From contig CM052354.1 in the NCBI GenBank assembly GCA_028551475.1, positions 29,039,258 through 29,103,257 of the forward strand: a stretch of DNA of 64,000 bases. The letters are read 5' to 3'. Positions within the stretch are counted from its first letter, which is position 1; each line of letters begins with the position of its first letter. This stretch comes from Casuarina equisetifolia. Lineage: Eukaryota; Streptophyta; Magnoliopsida; Fagales; Casuarinaceae. Under the pieces are notes generated by a model. That model was not told the DNA's origin. It did not search any database and worked only from the letters and a program-made list of their open reading frames with translations. Both the position numbers and the translations under genes were made by a program. Below are positions 35,476 to 48,512 of this stretch, one piece after another.

Positions 35476-38400
35476 TTACTCCTCCTAAAGTGGCATTTCA
35501 ATTAACTTAATGTAACTCTTTTCAAGATATAAAATCCTAAAAAGGTAACTTCAAATAATAAAATAGGTAATAGTAAGTACCAACCAAGCTACATTAGACT
35601 TCAAAAATACTAAATTGTACACAATGAATTCACCAAATTTAGAATGAAGCATTTCACTTAATGAGGCTAGTTTGAGATGGAGACAAGTCCAATGGGTTTA
35701 TTGATAAGGTAGAGTACCTATCAGCCTTTTGATCCATCTAGCATAATAGATAAGTTGAATTAGGCTAGTAAGGGCAATTAAAGATGATTTAGATGGAAAA
35801 GAGGAAGTGAAAGGAGAAGTCACTTAGAAGGTGGGGTGGGAGAGAATAAAAATAGATAGGGGTGAGCTATAGAAAGTCTACCCTTAGGTTAACTTAGATC
35901 ATTTCTCAAAATCCTTAATCTTAATTAATTTATTTCTTTTCTTTTCTTTTATAAAACAAACAATATGTTAATTTACTTTTAGATAATAGTATTGACTTTA
36001 GGTCTCCATTTTTAATTTTTAATTTTTTTATTCATTTTAAACATCTATGCTTTCACTATCTAATAAAAAAAGATTAACTTTTGCTTCATTTGAAGTAATT
36101 TTCTTCAAGGGTGCACTCCATAACCATAGCCTTTTTGTGCATGGATGAGTTGATGCCACATTACATCCCCACGAATCTGCTTCATAAAAGGTTAAAGCAT
36201 AAGATTTAATTTAAGTAAGATCTCTAATATTTAGTAATCTTCAACCTTACAAGTTCATGATGAGCTAAGTCTTATGATTTTCTCTTAGATTTTTCACATT
36301 GCTAAAGTAATAATACTTAAAAATTGTTCTTTAAAGCCATTATACTAGCAATGTTAGTATTATTAACAATGTTACAACATTCTATAAAATCTTAATGAAT
36401 GTAAAATTAGGAGATAAGAAAATACATAAAGAAACACTAGTCATTTAAAATGCTGAAAAAAAGATTTTTTAAAGTAAAGATTTCTAAAATGGGTAGTAAA
36501 ATATGTTTAAATTGCTCATCATAAAGTAGCACTTTAATTAACACAATGTAATACTTTTCGAGCTATAAAATCCTAAAAAGGTAATTTCAATAACAAAATA
36601 GGCAACAATAAGCATTAATTAAGTTATATTAGACTTCAAAGATACTAAATTGTACACACAATGAATTCACCAAATTTAGAATGAAACATTTAACTTAGTG
36701 AGGCTAGTTATAGATGATAAGGTAGAGCACCTATCAGCCTTCTGATCCATCTAGCACAATAAATGAGCCAACATGCTAGTAACGGTAATCAAAGATGATT
36801 TAGATGGAAGAGAGGAAGTGAAAGGAGAAGTCATTTAGAAAGTATGGTGGAGGAGAATAGACATAGATAGGAGTGAGTTGTAGAAAGTCTACCCTCATGA
36901 TGACTTACATCATTTCTCAAAACCCTTAATCTTAATTTATTTATTTCTTTTCTTTTCTTCTATAAAACAAACAATATGTTGATTTGCTTTTAGATAATAG
37001 TATTGACTTTGGTTCTCCATTTTTAATTTTAGAGTTTTTATTTATTTTTAACATCTATACTTTCACTATTTAACCAAAAAAATATTAATTTTTGCTTCAT
37101 CTGAAGTAATTTTCTTCAAGGGTGCACTTTATAACCATAGCCTCTTTGTACATGGATGAGTTAATGGCACATCAAATCCACTACATCTCCCACGAAGCTT
37201 AAATATAAAAGGTTAAAGCATAAGACTTAGTTTAAGTGCAATCTTTAATATTTAGTAATCTTCAACCTTACAAATTCATGATGAGCCAAGTCTTATGATT
37301 TTCTCCTAGATTTTTCACATTCTTAAAGTAATAATACTTAAAAATTGTTCTTTAAAACTGTTATACTAGCAATATTGGTATTGTTAACAATGTTACAACA
37401 TTCTATGAAATCTTAACCAATGTAAAAGTAAGAGACAAGAAAATACATAAAAAAGCACTAGTCATTTAAAATGCTGAAAGAGAGCTTTTTAAAGTAAAGA
37501 TTTCTAAAATGGGTACTAAAATTCTTTGAAATTGCTCATCATAAAGTAACACTTCAATCAATATAATGTAATACTTTTTAAGCTATAAAATCCTAAAAAG
37601 GTAACTTCAAATAACAAAATAGGCAATAATAAGCACTAACCAAGCTATACTAGACTTCAAAAATACTAAATTATACACACAATGAATTTACCAAATTTAG
37701 AGTAAAGCATTTTGCTTAGTGAAGCTAGTTATAAATAGAGATGATTCTAGTGGGTTCATTGAAAAGGTAAAGCACCTATCAGCCTCTTGATCCATCTAGC
37801 ACAATAGATGAGCCAACAGGTTAGTAAGGGCAATTAAAGATGATTTAGATGGAAGAGAGGAAGTTAAAGGAGAAGTCACTTAGAAAGTGGAGTGGGGGAG
37901 AATAGAAATAGATAAAGGTGAGCTGTAGAAAGTCTACCTTCAAGTTGACTTACATCATTTCTCAAAACCCTTAATCTTAATTTATTTATTTCTTTTCTTT
38001 TCTTTTATAAAACAAACAATATGTTTATTTACTTTTAAATAATAGTGCTGATTTTGGGTCTCCATTTCTAATTGTAAAGTTTTTTTTTACTTTTAACATT
38101 TATGCTTTCACTATCTAACAAAAAAATATTGACTTTTGTTGAAGTAATTTTCTTCAAAGGTGCACTCCATAACCATAGCCTCTTTGTGCATTGATGAGTT
38201 GATGTCATTTCAAATCTATTACATCCCTATGAATCTGCTTAATAAAAGGTTAAAGCATAAGACTTAGTTTAAGTGAGATCTCTAATATTTAGTAATTTTC
38301 AACCTTACAAGTTCATGATGAGCTAGGTCTTATGATTTTTCCTTAGATTTTTCACATTCCTAAAGTAATAATACTTAAAAATTTTTCTTTAAAGCCATTA

Positions 38401-41392
38401 TACTAGCAATGTTAGTATTGTTAACAATGTTACAACATTCTATGAAATTTTAACCAATGTAAAAGTAAGAGACAAGAAAATACATAAAGAAGCATTAGTC
38501 ATTTAAAATGCTGAAAGAGAGTTTTTTAAAGTAAAGATTTCTAAAATGGGTACTAAAATCCTTTGAAATTGTTCATCATAAAGTAGCACTTCAATTAATA
38601 TAATGTAATACTTTTCAAGCTATAAAATCCTAAAATGGTAACTTCAAATAACAAAATAGGCAATAATAAGCACTAACCAAGCTATACTAGACTTCAAAAA
38701 TACTAAATTATACACACAATGAATTCACCAAATTTAGAGTAAAGCATTTTGCTTAGTGAAGCTAGTTATGAATGGAGATGATTCTAGTGGGTTCATTGAT
38801 AAGGTAAAGCACCTATCAGCCTCTTGATTCATCTAGCACAATAGATGAGCCAACAGGTTAGTAAGGGCAACTAAAGATGATTTAGATGGAAGAGAGGCAG
38901 TTAAAGTAGAAGTCACGTAAAAAGTGGAGTGGGGGAGAATAAAAATAGATAGGGGTAAGTTATAGAAAGTCTACCATGTTGACTTACATCATTTCTCAAA
39001 ATTCTTAATTTTAATTTATTTATTTCTTTTCTTTTATAAAACAAACAATATGTTAATTTACTTTTAGATAATAGTGTTGACTTTGGGTCTCCATTTTTAA
39101 TTTTAAAGTTTTTTTTTTAATTTTTAACATTTATGCTTTCATTATCTAACAAGAAAATATTAACTTTTGCTGAAGTAATTTTCTTTAAGGGTGCACTCCA
39201 TAACCATAGCCTCTTTGTGCATTGATGAGTTGATGTCATTTCAAATCTATTACATCCCCATGAATCTACTTTATAAAAGGTTAAAGCATAAGACTTAGTT
39301 TAAGTGAGATTTCTAATATTTAGTAATCTTCAACCTTACAAGTTCATGATAAGCTAGGTCTTATGATTTTCTCCTAGATTTTTCACATTCCTAAAGTAAT
39401 AATACTTAAAAATTGTTCTTCAAAGCCATTATACTAGCAATTTTCGTATTATTAACAATGTTACAACATTCTATGAAATCTTAACCATTATAAAATTAGG
39501 AGATAAGAAAATACATAAAGAAATGCTAGTCATTTAAAATGCTAAAAGAGAGTTTTTTAAAGTAAAGATTTCTAAAATGGGTATTAAAATCCTTTGAAAT
39601 TACTCATCATAAAGTAGCAGTTCAATTAATATAATGTAACACTTTTTAAGCTATAAAATCCTAAAAAAGTAACTTCAAATAACAAAATAGGCAATAATAA
39701 GCACTGGCCAAGCTATATTAGACTTCAAAAATACTAAATTATACACAAAATGAATTTACCAAATTTAGAGTAAAGCATTTTGCTTAGTGAGGCTAGTTAT
39801 AAATGGAGATGATTTTAATGGGTTCATTGATAAGGTAAAGCACCTATTAGCCTCTTGATCGTTCTAGCATAATAGATGAGCTAACATGTTAGTAAGGACA
39901 ATCAAAGATGATTTAGATGGAAGAGAGGAAGTTAAAGGAGAAGTCACTTAGAAAGTAAAGTGGGGGAGAATAGAAATAGATAGGGGTGAGTTGTAGAAAG
40001 TTTACCCTCATGTTGACTTACATAATTTCTTAAAGTCCTTAATCTTAATTTATTTATTTCTTTTCTTTTCTTTTATAAAACAAACAATATGTTTATTTAC
40101 TTTTAGATAATATTATTGACTTTAGGTCTCCATTTTTAATTTCGAAGTTTTTTTATTTTTAACATTTATGCTTCCACTATCTAACAAAAACTATTAACTT
40201 TTGTTGAGGTAATTTTCTTTGAGAGTGCATTCCATAACCATAGTCTCTTTGTGCATTGATGAGTTGATGCCATTTCAAATCTATTACATCCCCATGAATT
40301 TGCTTCATAAAAGGTTAAAGAATAAGACTTAGTTTAAGTAAGATCTCTAATATTTAGTAATCTTCAACCTTACAAGTTCATGATGAGCTAAGTCTTATGA
40401 TTTTCTTTTAGATTTTTCACATTCCTAAAGTAATAATACTTAAAAACTGTTCTTTAAAACCATTATACTAGCAATGTTGATATGGTTAACAATGTTACAA
40501 CATGATATGAAATCTTAACCATCGTAAAATTAAGAGATAAGAAAATACATAAAGAAATACTAGTCATTTAAAATGTTGAAAGAGAATTTTTTAAAGTAAA
40601 GATTTCTAACATGGGTACTAAAATCCTTTGAAATTACTCATCATAAAGTAGCACTTCAATTGACATATTGTAACACTTTTTAAGTTATAAAATCCTAAAA
40701 AGGCAATTTCAAAGAACAAAATAAGCAATAATAAGCACTGATCATGCTATACTAGACTTTAAAAATACTAAATTATACACACAATGAATTCACCAAATTT
40801 AGAATGAAGCATTTTGCTTAGTAAGGCTTGTTATAAATGGGGATGATTCCAGTGGGTTCATTAATAAGGTAGAATCCCTATCAGCCTTTTGATTCATCTA
40901 GCATGATAGACGAGTTGAATCAAGCTAGTAAAGGCAATCAAAGATGATTTAGATGGAAGAGAGGAAGTGAAAGGAGAAGTCACTTCGAAAGTGGGGTGAC
41001 GGAGAATAGTAATACATAAGGGAGCATTGTAGGAAGTCTAACTCCTAGTTGACTTAGATCTTTTCTTAGAACCCTTAATCTTAATATATTTATTTATTTA
41101 TTGTTAATTTTTTTAAATAGACAATATGTTAATTTACTTTTAGAAAATAATATTGACTTGGAGTCTTCATTTTTAATTTTTAGTTTTTTTTTCACTTTTA
41201 ACATCTATGCTTTCACTATCTAACAATAAAATATTAACTTTTGTTTCATTTGGACCAATTCTCTTCAAAGGTGCCCTCCATAACCATAGTTTCTTTGTGT
41301 ATGGATAAGTTGATGCCATTTCAAATCCACTACATTCCCCACAAAACTACAAGATAAAAGGTTAAAACATAAGACTTAGTTTAAGTGAGATC
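35287..41392. repeat. Core of tandem array: six units of about 1.03 kb
   Basis: Unit starts, marked by CAACCTTACAA-TTCATGATGA, fall at 35287, 36242, 37263, 38300, 39331 and 40365, giving periods of 955, 1021, 1037, 1031 and 1034 bases. Each unit runs in the same order through TTTCACATT, TTCTTTAAAGCCATTATACTAGC, AATACATAAAGAA, AATGGGTACTAAAAT, CAAATTTAGA, GATCCATCTAGCA, GATGATTTAGATGGAAGAGA, CAAACAATATGTT, GGTGCACTCCATAACCATAGCC and AAGACTTAGTTTAAGTGAGATCT. Units 2-5 are the most alike. No unit contains a long ORF, so it behaves as non-coding satellite-like DNA. Confidence 0.92.
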
Positions 41393-41545
41393 TTCACTCG
41401 AAGTAATTCTCTTCAAAAGTGCACTCCATAACCATAGCCTCTTTGTGCATGGATGAGTTGATGCCATTTCAAATCCATTACATCCCTCACAAAACTATAA
41501 CATAAAAGGTTAAAGCACAAGACTTAGTTTAAGTGAGATCTCTAA
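41247..41545. repeat. Local duplication at the right end of the core array
   Basis: The last 146 bases of the sixth unit (from about 41247) are repeated at 41393-41545. Both copies contain CTCCATAACCATAG, TTGATGCCATTTCAAATCCA and AAGACTTAGTTTAAGTGAGA. The array then changes from the simple 1.03-kb unit to the longer higher-order form. Confidence 0.8.
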
Positions 41546-41689
41546 TATTTAGTAAAGATTTAAATTAAACAACATTAAAAGAAATAGTTAAGAGCATAGG
41601 ATATTCATGCTTCAAATTAAAATAATAAGGATGCATTTGAATAAAAAACTTTAATTACCATCTCAATGTATTTGAATTAATCACATTCT

Positions 41690-42190
41690 AATTTAAAGGA
41701 AGTCTCAAATTAACATATCGTAAACACTTTTATAACTCTAAAATGTAATTCTATTGTCTTTAAACTAATCATATTCTAATCTAAAAAGAAGTCTCTAATT
41801 AACATACTATAAACACTTTTTTAGTAGTAAAACTTAATCCTAATGTCATTAAATCAATCACATTATAATCTAAGGAAAGTCTCCAATTAACACATTGTAA
41901 ATACTTTTTTAACTCTAAAACTAATCCCAATGTTTTTGAATTAATCACATCTTAATATAAGGGAAGTCTCTAATTAACACACTGTAAATCTTTCTCTAGC
42001 TATAAAACCTAATCCCAATGTCTTTGAATCAACTGCATTCTAATATAAGGGAAGTCTTTAATTAACACACCGTAAACACTTTAATCACATTCTTATCTAA
42101 GGAAAGTCTCCGATTGATATACCATAAATATTTTTATGGTCGTAAAACCTAATCCTAATGTCCTTGTATAATTACATCCTAATCTAAGTT
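41690..42190. repeat. Minisatellite of about 88 bp, first cluster
   Basis: About six units, marked by AGTCTC/AGTCTT at 41701, 41790, 41878, 41965, 42053 and 42103 (the last interval is shortened). Each unit carries AATTAACACAC, TAAACACTT, TATAAAACCTAATCC, AATGTCTTTGAAT and CACAT-CTAATCTAA. Confidence 0.8.
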
Positions 42191-43909
42191 TCCAAGTAGC
42201 ATTCAAAATGAAGCTTTTCCCCTAATGAGCCTAATCATAAAATGAAGACAATGCCAATACGTCCATTGATGAGCTAAAGTACCATGTTGGCCTTTGGATC
42301 CATCTAGAACTTTTCATACTTATTAAGGTATATGAGCCAAATCAACTCATTGGAGGTGATCACTAATGGTTTAGGTAGTAAAAAAGGAATATGAGGAAGC
42401 TACAATTTGGGAGGTTGGGTAGGAGAGAATAAAAATAGATGTCAAAGCATTGTAGGAAGTTTGACTTCAAGTTGACTTCAATCTCTTATAAAACCCTTTA
42501 TCTTAATTTATTTATTTGTTTTATATTTTATTTTTAAATGGATGGTATGTTAATTTGCTTTTGAAAAACATGATTGCTTTTAGGTATTTTCTTAGGTAAG
42601 GGAGGAGTGAAACAGATGGCGAAGAAGGCATTATGGACAAATATGATATGGACAAATATGACTTTATATGGGTCTTTGTGCCTATATTTTTTTATTCTAA
42701 CATTACAAACCTTCCATTTGTTTATTTTTTTTTTGGGAGAAAAAATTTTGGAATTAGGATTGTCCATTTTTAACTTCAAGGTTTCTATGACTAATAAAGT
42801 CCACAATAGTCTCAATCTTACATATCTATGGCAAGCTACTATGACAAGCTAAAAAGTAATCTTATCATTTTCTTTTAAGCTTTTCACATTTCTAGGGTAG
42901 TGATACTTAAAAATTATTCTTTGAAGCCATTATACTAGCAATGTTAGTATTGTTAGCAATGTTATAACATTCTATAAAATTTAACCATCATAAAATTAGG
43001 AGACAAGAAAATACATAGAGAAGCATTAATCATTTGAAATGCTGAAAGAGAGCTTTTTTTCAACAAAGATTTTTAAAATGGCTACTAAAGTCCTTTGAAA
43101 TTGTTCATCATAAAGTTTCATTTCACTTAACACAAGGAAACACTTTTCAAACTATAAAATTCTAATAAGATGACTTTAAATCACAAAACAAACAATAGTA
43201 AGCATTGACCAAGCTACATTGCACTTCAAAAATCATAAATTACATACAAATAGATTCATTAGATTTAGAATGAAGCATTTCTTTTAATGAGGCCAATTAT
43301 AGATGGAAATGATACCAACAACTTTGTTATCGAGCTAGAGTATGGTGTCAGTCTTTGAATTCATTTGGGATAGTAAACTAGCCAAATCAGCTTAGAAAGA
43401 GAAATTAGTGATGATATAAATGGAGGAAAGGGACAAAAGAGAGAAGTCATTTGAAAGGTGGGGTGGGGGATAATAGAAATAGATGGTGGAGCACTATAGG
43501 AAGTTTAACTTCAAGTTAACTTACATACTTTCTTGAACTTTTAATCTTAATTTGTTTATTCATTTTATTTTTAAAAATGAATAGTGTGTTAATTTAATTT
43601 TAGAAAATAAAATTGATTTGGGTTTCCATGTTTTGTTTAAAGTTTCTTCACTTTTAACATCTATTCCTTTCACTATCTTACAATAAAATGTTAAATTTTG
43701 TTTTATCTAAAATGATTCTCTTCAAGGGTGCACACCATAATCATAGTTCTTTTGTGCATGGGTGAGTTGATGCCACTTCAAATCCATTACATCCTCTATG
43801 AAATTGTAACATAAAAGGCTTAAAACATAAGGATATTAAGATCTTCATGCATCAAATTAAGATAATAAGGAGCCTTTGGATAAAAAAAATTTACTTACCA
43901 TCACAATGT

Positions 43910-44400
43910 ATTTAAAATAATCATGTGCTAATCTAAAGGAAATTTCCAATTAACATACCATAAATACTTTTGTAGCTGTAAAATCTAATCCTAGCATTTT
44001 TAAATTAATCACATCCTAATTTAAGAAAAGTCTCTAATTAACATACCATAAACATTTCTCTAGTAGTAAAACCTAATTCTATTGTCTTTGAACTAATCAC
44101 ATTATAATTTAAGGGAAGTCCCCAATTAGCATATTTTAAACACTTCTTAGGCTGTAAAACTAATTCCAATGTCTTTGAATTAATCACATCCTAATCTAAG
44201 GGAAGTCTCCAATTAACACATTGTAAACATTCTCTAGTTATAAAACTTAATTTGAGTGTCTTTAAATCACATTCTAATTTAGGGAAAGTCTCTAATTGAC
44301 ACATTGTACACACTTCTTTGGCTATAAAACTTAATGCTGATGTCTTTAAATTAATCACATCCTAATCTAAGCAAAATCTTGAATTAACACACCATAACAC
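43910..44400. repeat. Minisatellite of about 88 bp, second cluster
   Basis: Five to six diverged copies of the unit described at 41690, again between a 1.03-kb module and a bridge module. Confidence 0.75.
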
Positions 44401-46689
44401 ATAATGGATTCAAAAAATTCACTAAATTCCAAATGAAGCTCTTCCTTTAATGAGCCAAGAAGCAAGATGACACTAATAGGTCCATTAATGAGCTAAAGCA
44501 CCATGTTGGCCTTTGGATCCATTTGAAATTTCCCATGCTCATTGAGGTATATAAGCCGAATAAGGATATTGGAGGCTATCATTGACAATTTAGGCAAAAT
44601 AGATAAAAAGGAGAAATCCACCATTTAGGAGGTAGGGCATGGGAGAATAGAAATAGGTTGACTTTCATTTTTTATCATATCCATAATCTTAACTTGTCCA
44701 TTTTTTTCCTTTTTCTTTTTAAATGGATGGTGCAATAATTTTCTTTTGGAGAACATGATTGATTTTTAATTATTTGCTATAGAGAATGCTGACTTTGGTT
44801 GACTTTGTTTTTTCATTGTAACATTATGAACCTTTAATTTGTTTATTTGTTTTGAAAAAACAAGATTTTGGGGTTAGGATTGTCCATTTTTAATTTCAAG
44901 TTTTCTTTAAACTAAAAAGTTTACAATAGTCTTAATTTTACAAATTCATAATGAGCTAAAAAGCAATCTTATCATCTTCTTCTAAATTTTTCACATTTAT
45001 GAAATAGTGATACCTAAAAATTGTTCTTTAAAGCCATTATACCAACAATGTTAGTACTATTAGTGATGTTATAGCATTTTATGAAGTCTAAATCATTGTA
45101 AAAGTAGGAGATAAGAAAATACATAGAGAAGCACCAGTAATTTGAAATACTAAAAGAGAACTTCTTTCAACTAAGATTTTTAAAATGGGTACTGAAGTTC
45201 TTTAAAATAGTTCATCATGAAGTGACACTTAATCTTTTATAAGACTTTTAATTTTTATTTATTTATTTATTCTTTTTAAATAGATAATATGTTAATTTAT
45301 TTTTAAAAAATATGATTGATTTTGGGTCTTTTATAAGGTGGGGGAAGAGTGAAGCAAATGTCATAGAAAGCACTATAGATAAGTCTAGTTTCAATTGACT
45401 TTGATTTCTAGAATACTTTATATGAGTCTTTGTACTTATCTCTTTTTATTCTAACATTACAAATCCTTAATTTGTTTATTTTTTTTTGGAAAACAAGATT
45501 TTGGATTTAGGATTTAGGATTGTCCATTTTTAACTTCAAGGTTTCTATGGCTAAAAAGTCCATAATGGTCTCAATCTTACAAATTTATGACAAGTTAAAA
45601 ATTAGTCCTATCATTTTCTCCTAGATTTTTCACATTCCTAAGGTAGTGATGCTTAAAAATTGTTCTTTGAAACCATTATACTAGCAATGTTAGTATTGTC
45701 AGCAATATTACAACATTCTATCAAATCTTAATCATCGTAAACTTATCAGACAAGAAAATACGTAGAGAAGCACTAGTTATTTAAAACATTGAAAAAGAGC
45801 TTTTTTTCAACAAAGATTTCTAAAATGGCTACTAAAATCTTTTGAAATGGCTCATCATAAAGTTGTACTTCAATTAATACAATGTAACACTTCTCAAGCT
45901 ATAAAATCTTAAAAAGATAACTTCAAATCACAAAATCGAGGATAGTATGTACTTACCAAGCCATATTAGACTTTAAAAACTCTAAATTACATACACAATA
46001 GATTCACCAGATTTAGAATGAAGTGTTCCCTTTGTTAAGGCTAATTGTGGATAGAGATGACATTAATGAGCCTATTGTTGAGCTAAATCACTATGTTAAC
46101 CTCTAAATCCATCTAAAATAGTAGACGAGCCAAATTAGCCTAGTAAGGATGACTAATAATGATTTAAATGGAGGATAAGGAGAGAATGGATAAGTCATTT
46201 GGAAGATGTGGTGGGGCAAATTATAAATAAATGATGGAGAATTGTAGAAAGTTTAACTCCAGGTTAACCCCACTTTTTATTTTATTTTTTCAAAATGGAT
46301 AGTAAGTTAATTTGCTTTTCGAAAATAGGATTGATTTTAGGTCTCTTATTTTAATTTCAAAGTTTCTTCTCTTTTAACATCTATTCCTTCATTATCTAAC
46401 AATGAAATATTAAATTTTGTTCCATTCGAAGTGATTCTCTTCAAGAATGTACTCCATAACCATAGCCTTTTTGTGCATGGATGAGTTGATGCCACATCAA
46501 ATCCACTATATCCTTTACAAAGCTACAACATAAAAGGTTACAGCATATGACTTAGCTAAAATGAGATTTCTAATATTTAATAATGATTAAAGTGATCAAT
46601 ACTAGAAGAAAAACCAACTAAGATATTAGGATCTTCATACATCAAATTAAAATAATAAGGAAGGCTTTGGGTAAAAAGATTTATTACAA

Positions 46690-47060
46690 ATTTCATTGTC
46701 TTTGAATCAATCACATTATAATCTAAGGGAACTCTCCAATTAACACACTATAAACACTTCTTTAGCTGTAAAACTAATCCCAATGTCTTTGAGTTAATCA
46801 CATCCTATCTATAGGAAGTCTCCAATTAACACACTGTAAACACTTCTTAGCTATAAACCTTAATCGCAATGTCTTTGAATCAATCACATCTTAATTTAAA
46901 GGGCACAGAATAAATTCTTCAATCATATCCTAATCTAAGGAAAGTCTCCAATTAACACACCATAAACACTTTTTGGGCTATAAAACTTAACCCTAATGTC
47001 TTTGATTAATCATATCCTAATCTAAGTAATATTAACACACAACAAACACACTTGATTCAA
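46690..47060. repeat. Minisatellite of about 88 bp, third cluster
   Basis: Four to five copies, two of them shortened, in the same relative position of the composite unit as the other two clusters. Confidence 0.75.
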
Positions 47061-48512
47061 AAAATTTACCAAATTCAAAATGAAGCTCTTCCCTTAATAA
47101 GCCTAATCACAAATGGAGATGACCAATAGGTCCCTTAATGAGCTAAAGCACTATGTTAGCCTTTGGATCCATCTAAAATTTTCTATGATCGTTAAAGTGT
47201 ACAAGTTAAATCAGCTTGTTAAAGGCAATCATCAACAATTTAGGCAAAAGAGAGAAAAAAAAAAAAAAAAGGAGAAAGCCACAATTTAGGAAGTGGGGTA
47301 AGGGAGAATAGAAATAAATGGTAGAGCACAATAAGAAGTCTAACTTTGGGTTGACTTAAATCTTTTATAGGACCTTTAATCTTAATTTTTTTAATTTTTT
47401 TTAATTTTTTTCTTTTTTTTTTATTTTAAATGGATGATACATTAATTTGCTTCTGGAAAACATGATTGATTTTGGGTCATTTGTGAGGTAGACAAGGAGT
47501 GAAGCAAATGGCGGAGAAAGTACTACAAAGAAATTTGGCTTTGGTTGACTTCAATTTTCTAGAACACCTTATAGGAGTCTTTGCACCTATCTTTTTTTAT
47601 TCTAACATTATAAACCCTTAATTTATTTATTTGTTTTCCAAAAATAGGATTTGGGGTTACAATGGTCCATTTTTAATTTCAAGATTTTTTAAAACTAAAA
47701 GTCCACAATGATCTTAATTTTACAAATTCGTGATGAGCTAAAAAGTAATCTAATCATTTTCTCCTACATGTTTTACATTCCTGAGGTAGTGATACTTAAA
47801 ATTGTTATTCAAAGCAACTATACCAATAATGTTAGTACTATTAGCAATGTCTTAACCATCATTAAATTATATATAGGAAAAATACATAGACAAGTACTAA
47901 TCATTTGAAATACTAAAAGAGAACTTTTTTTAGTAAAGATTTCTAAAATGGGTATTAAAGTCCTTTGAAATTGCTCATCATAAAATTACATTTCAATTAA
48001 TATAATATAATGCTTCTCAATCTATTCCTTTAAAGATGACTTCAAATCACAAAATTATTAACAATAAGTAGTAACTAAATAATATTAGACTTCAAAAATA
48101 CTAAATTGTACATAAGATGAATTCACCAAATTTAGAATGAAGCATTCCCCTTAATGAGGCTATTTGTAGATGGAGACAATTCCAACAAGTTTGTTGATGA
48201 GCTTGAGCACTATGTTGGCCTCTGAATCCATCTAGCACAATAAACAAGCCGAATCAAGCTAGTAAGGGTAATCAATGATGATTTAGATGGAGGAAAGGAA
48301 GAGAAAGGAGACATCATTCGAAAGGTGGAGTGGGGAGAATAGAACTAGATAGTAGAGTACTGTAAAAAGTCTAACTTTAGGTTGACTTAGATCTTTTCTT
48401 AGAACCCTTAATCTTTATTTTATTTATTTTATTTTTTTTAAAATGGACAATACATTAATTTGCTTTTGGAAAATAGGATTGATTTTGGATCTCCATTTTT
48501 AATTTTAAAGTT

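Larger units (their letters stand above)
41546..48512. repeat. Higher-order part of the array (longer composite units)
   Basis: Here the 1.03-kb module alternates with an 88-bp minisatellite module and a bridge module. Module starts fall near 42810, 44926 (truncated), 45566 and 47712; minisatellites lie at 41690-42190, 43910-44400 and 46690-47060. The bridge carries GATGGCG-AGAA-GCA, TTTTTTATTCTAACATTA-AAACC and a T-rich run. Composite units are roughly 2.1-2.8 kb. The last module is cut at about 48512, where block B begins. Overlapping frames at 42534-42852 on opposite strands are chance readings. Confidence 0.8.

Noticed and set aside
42534-42852. Overlapping opposite-strand frames of about 92 codons in the array
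   Set aside because: They are not conserved in the other array units and have low-complexity composition.
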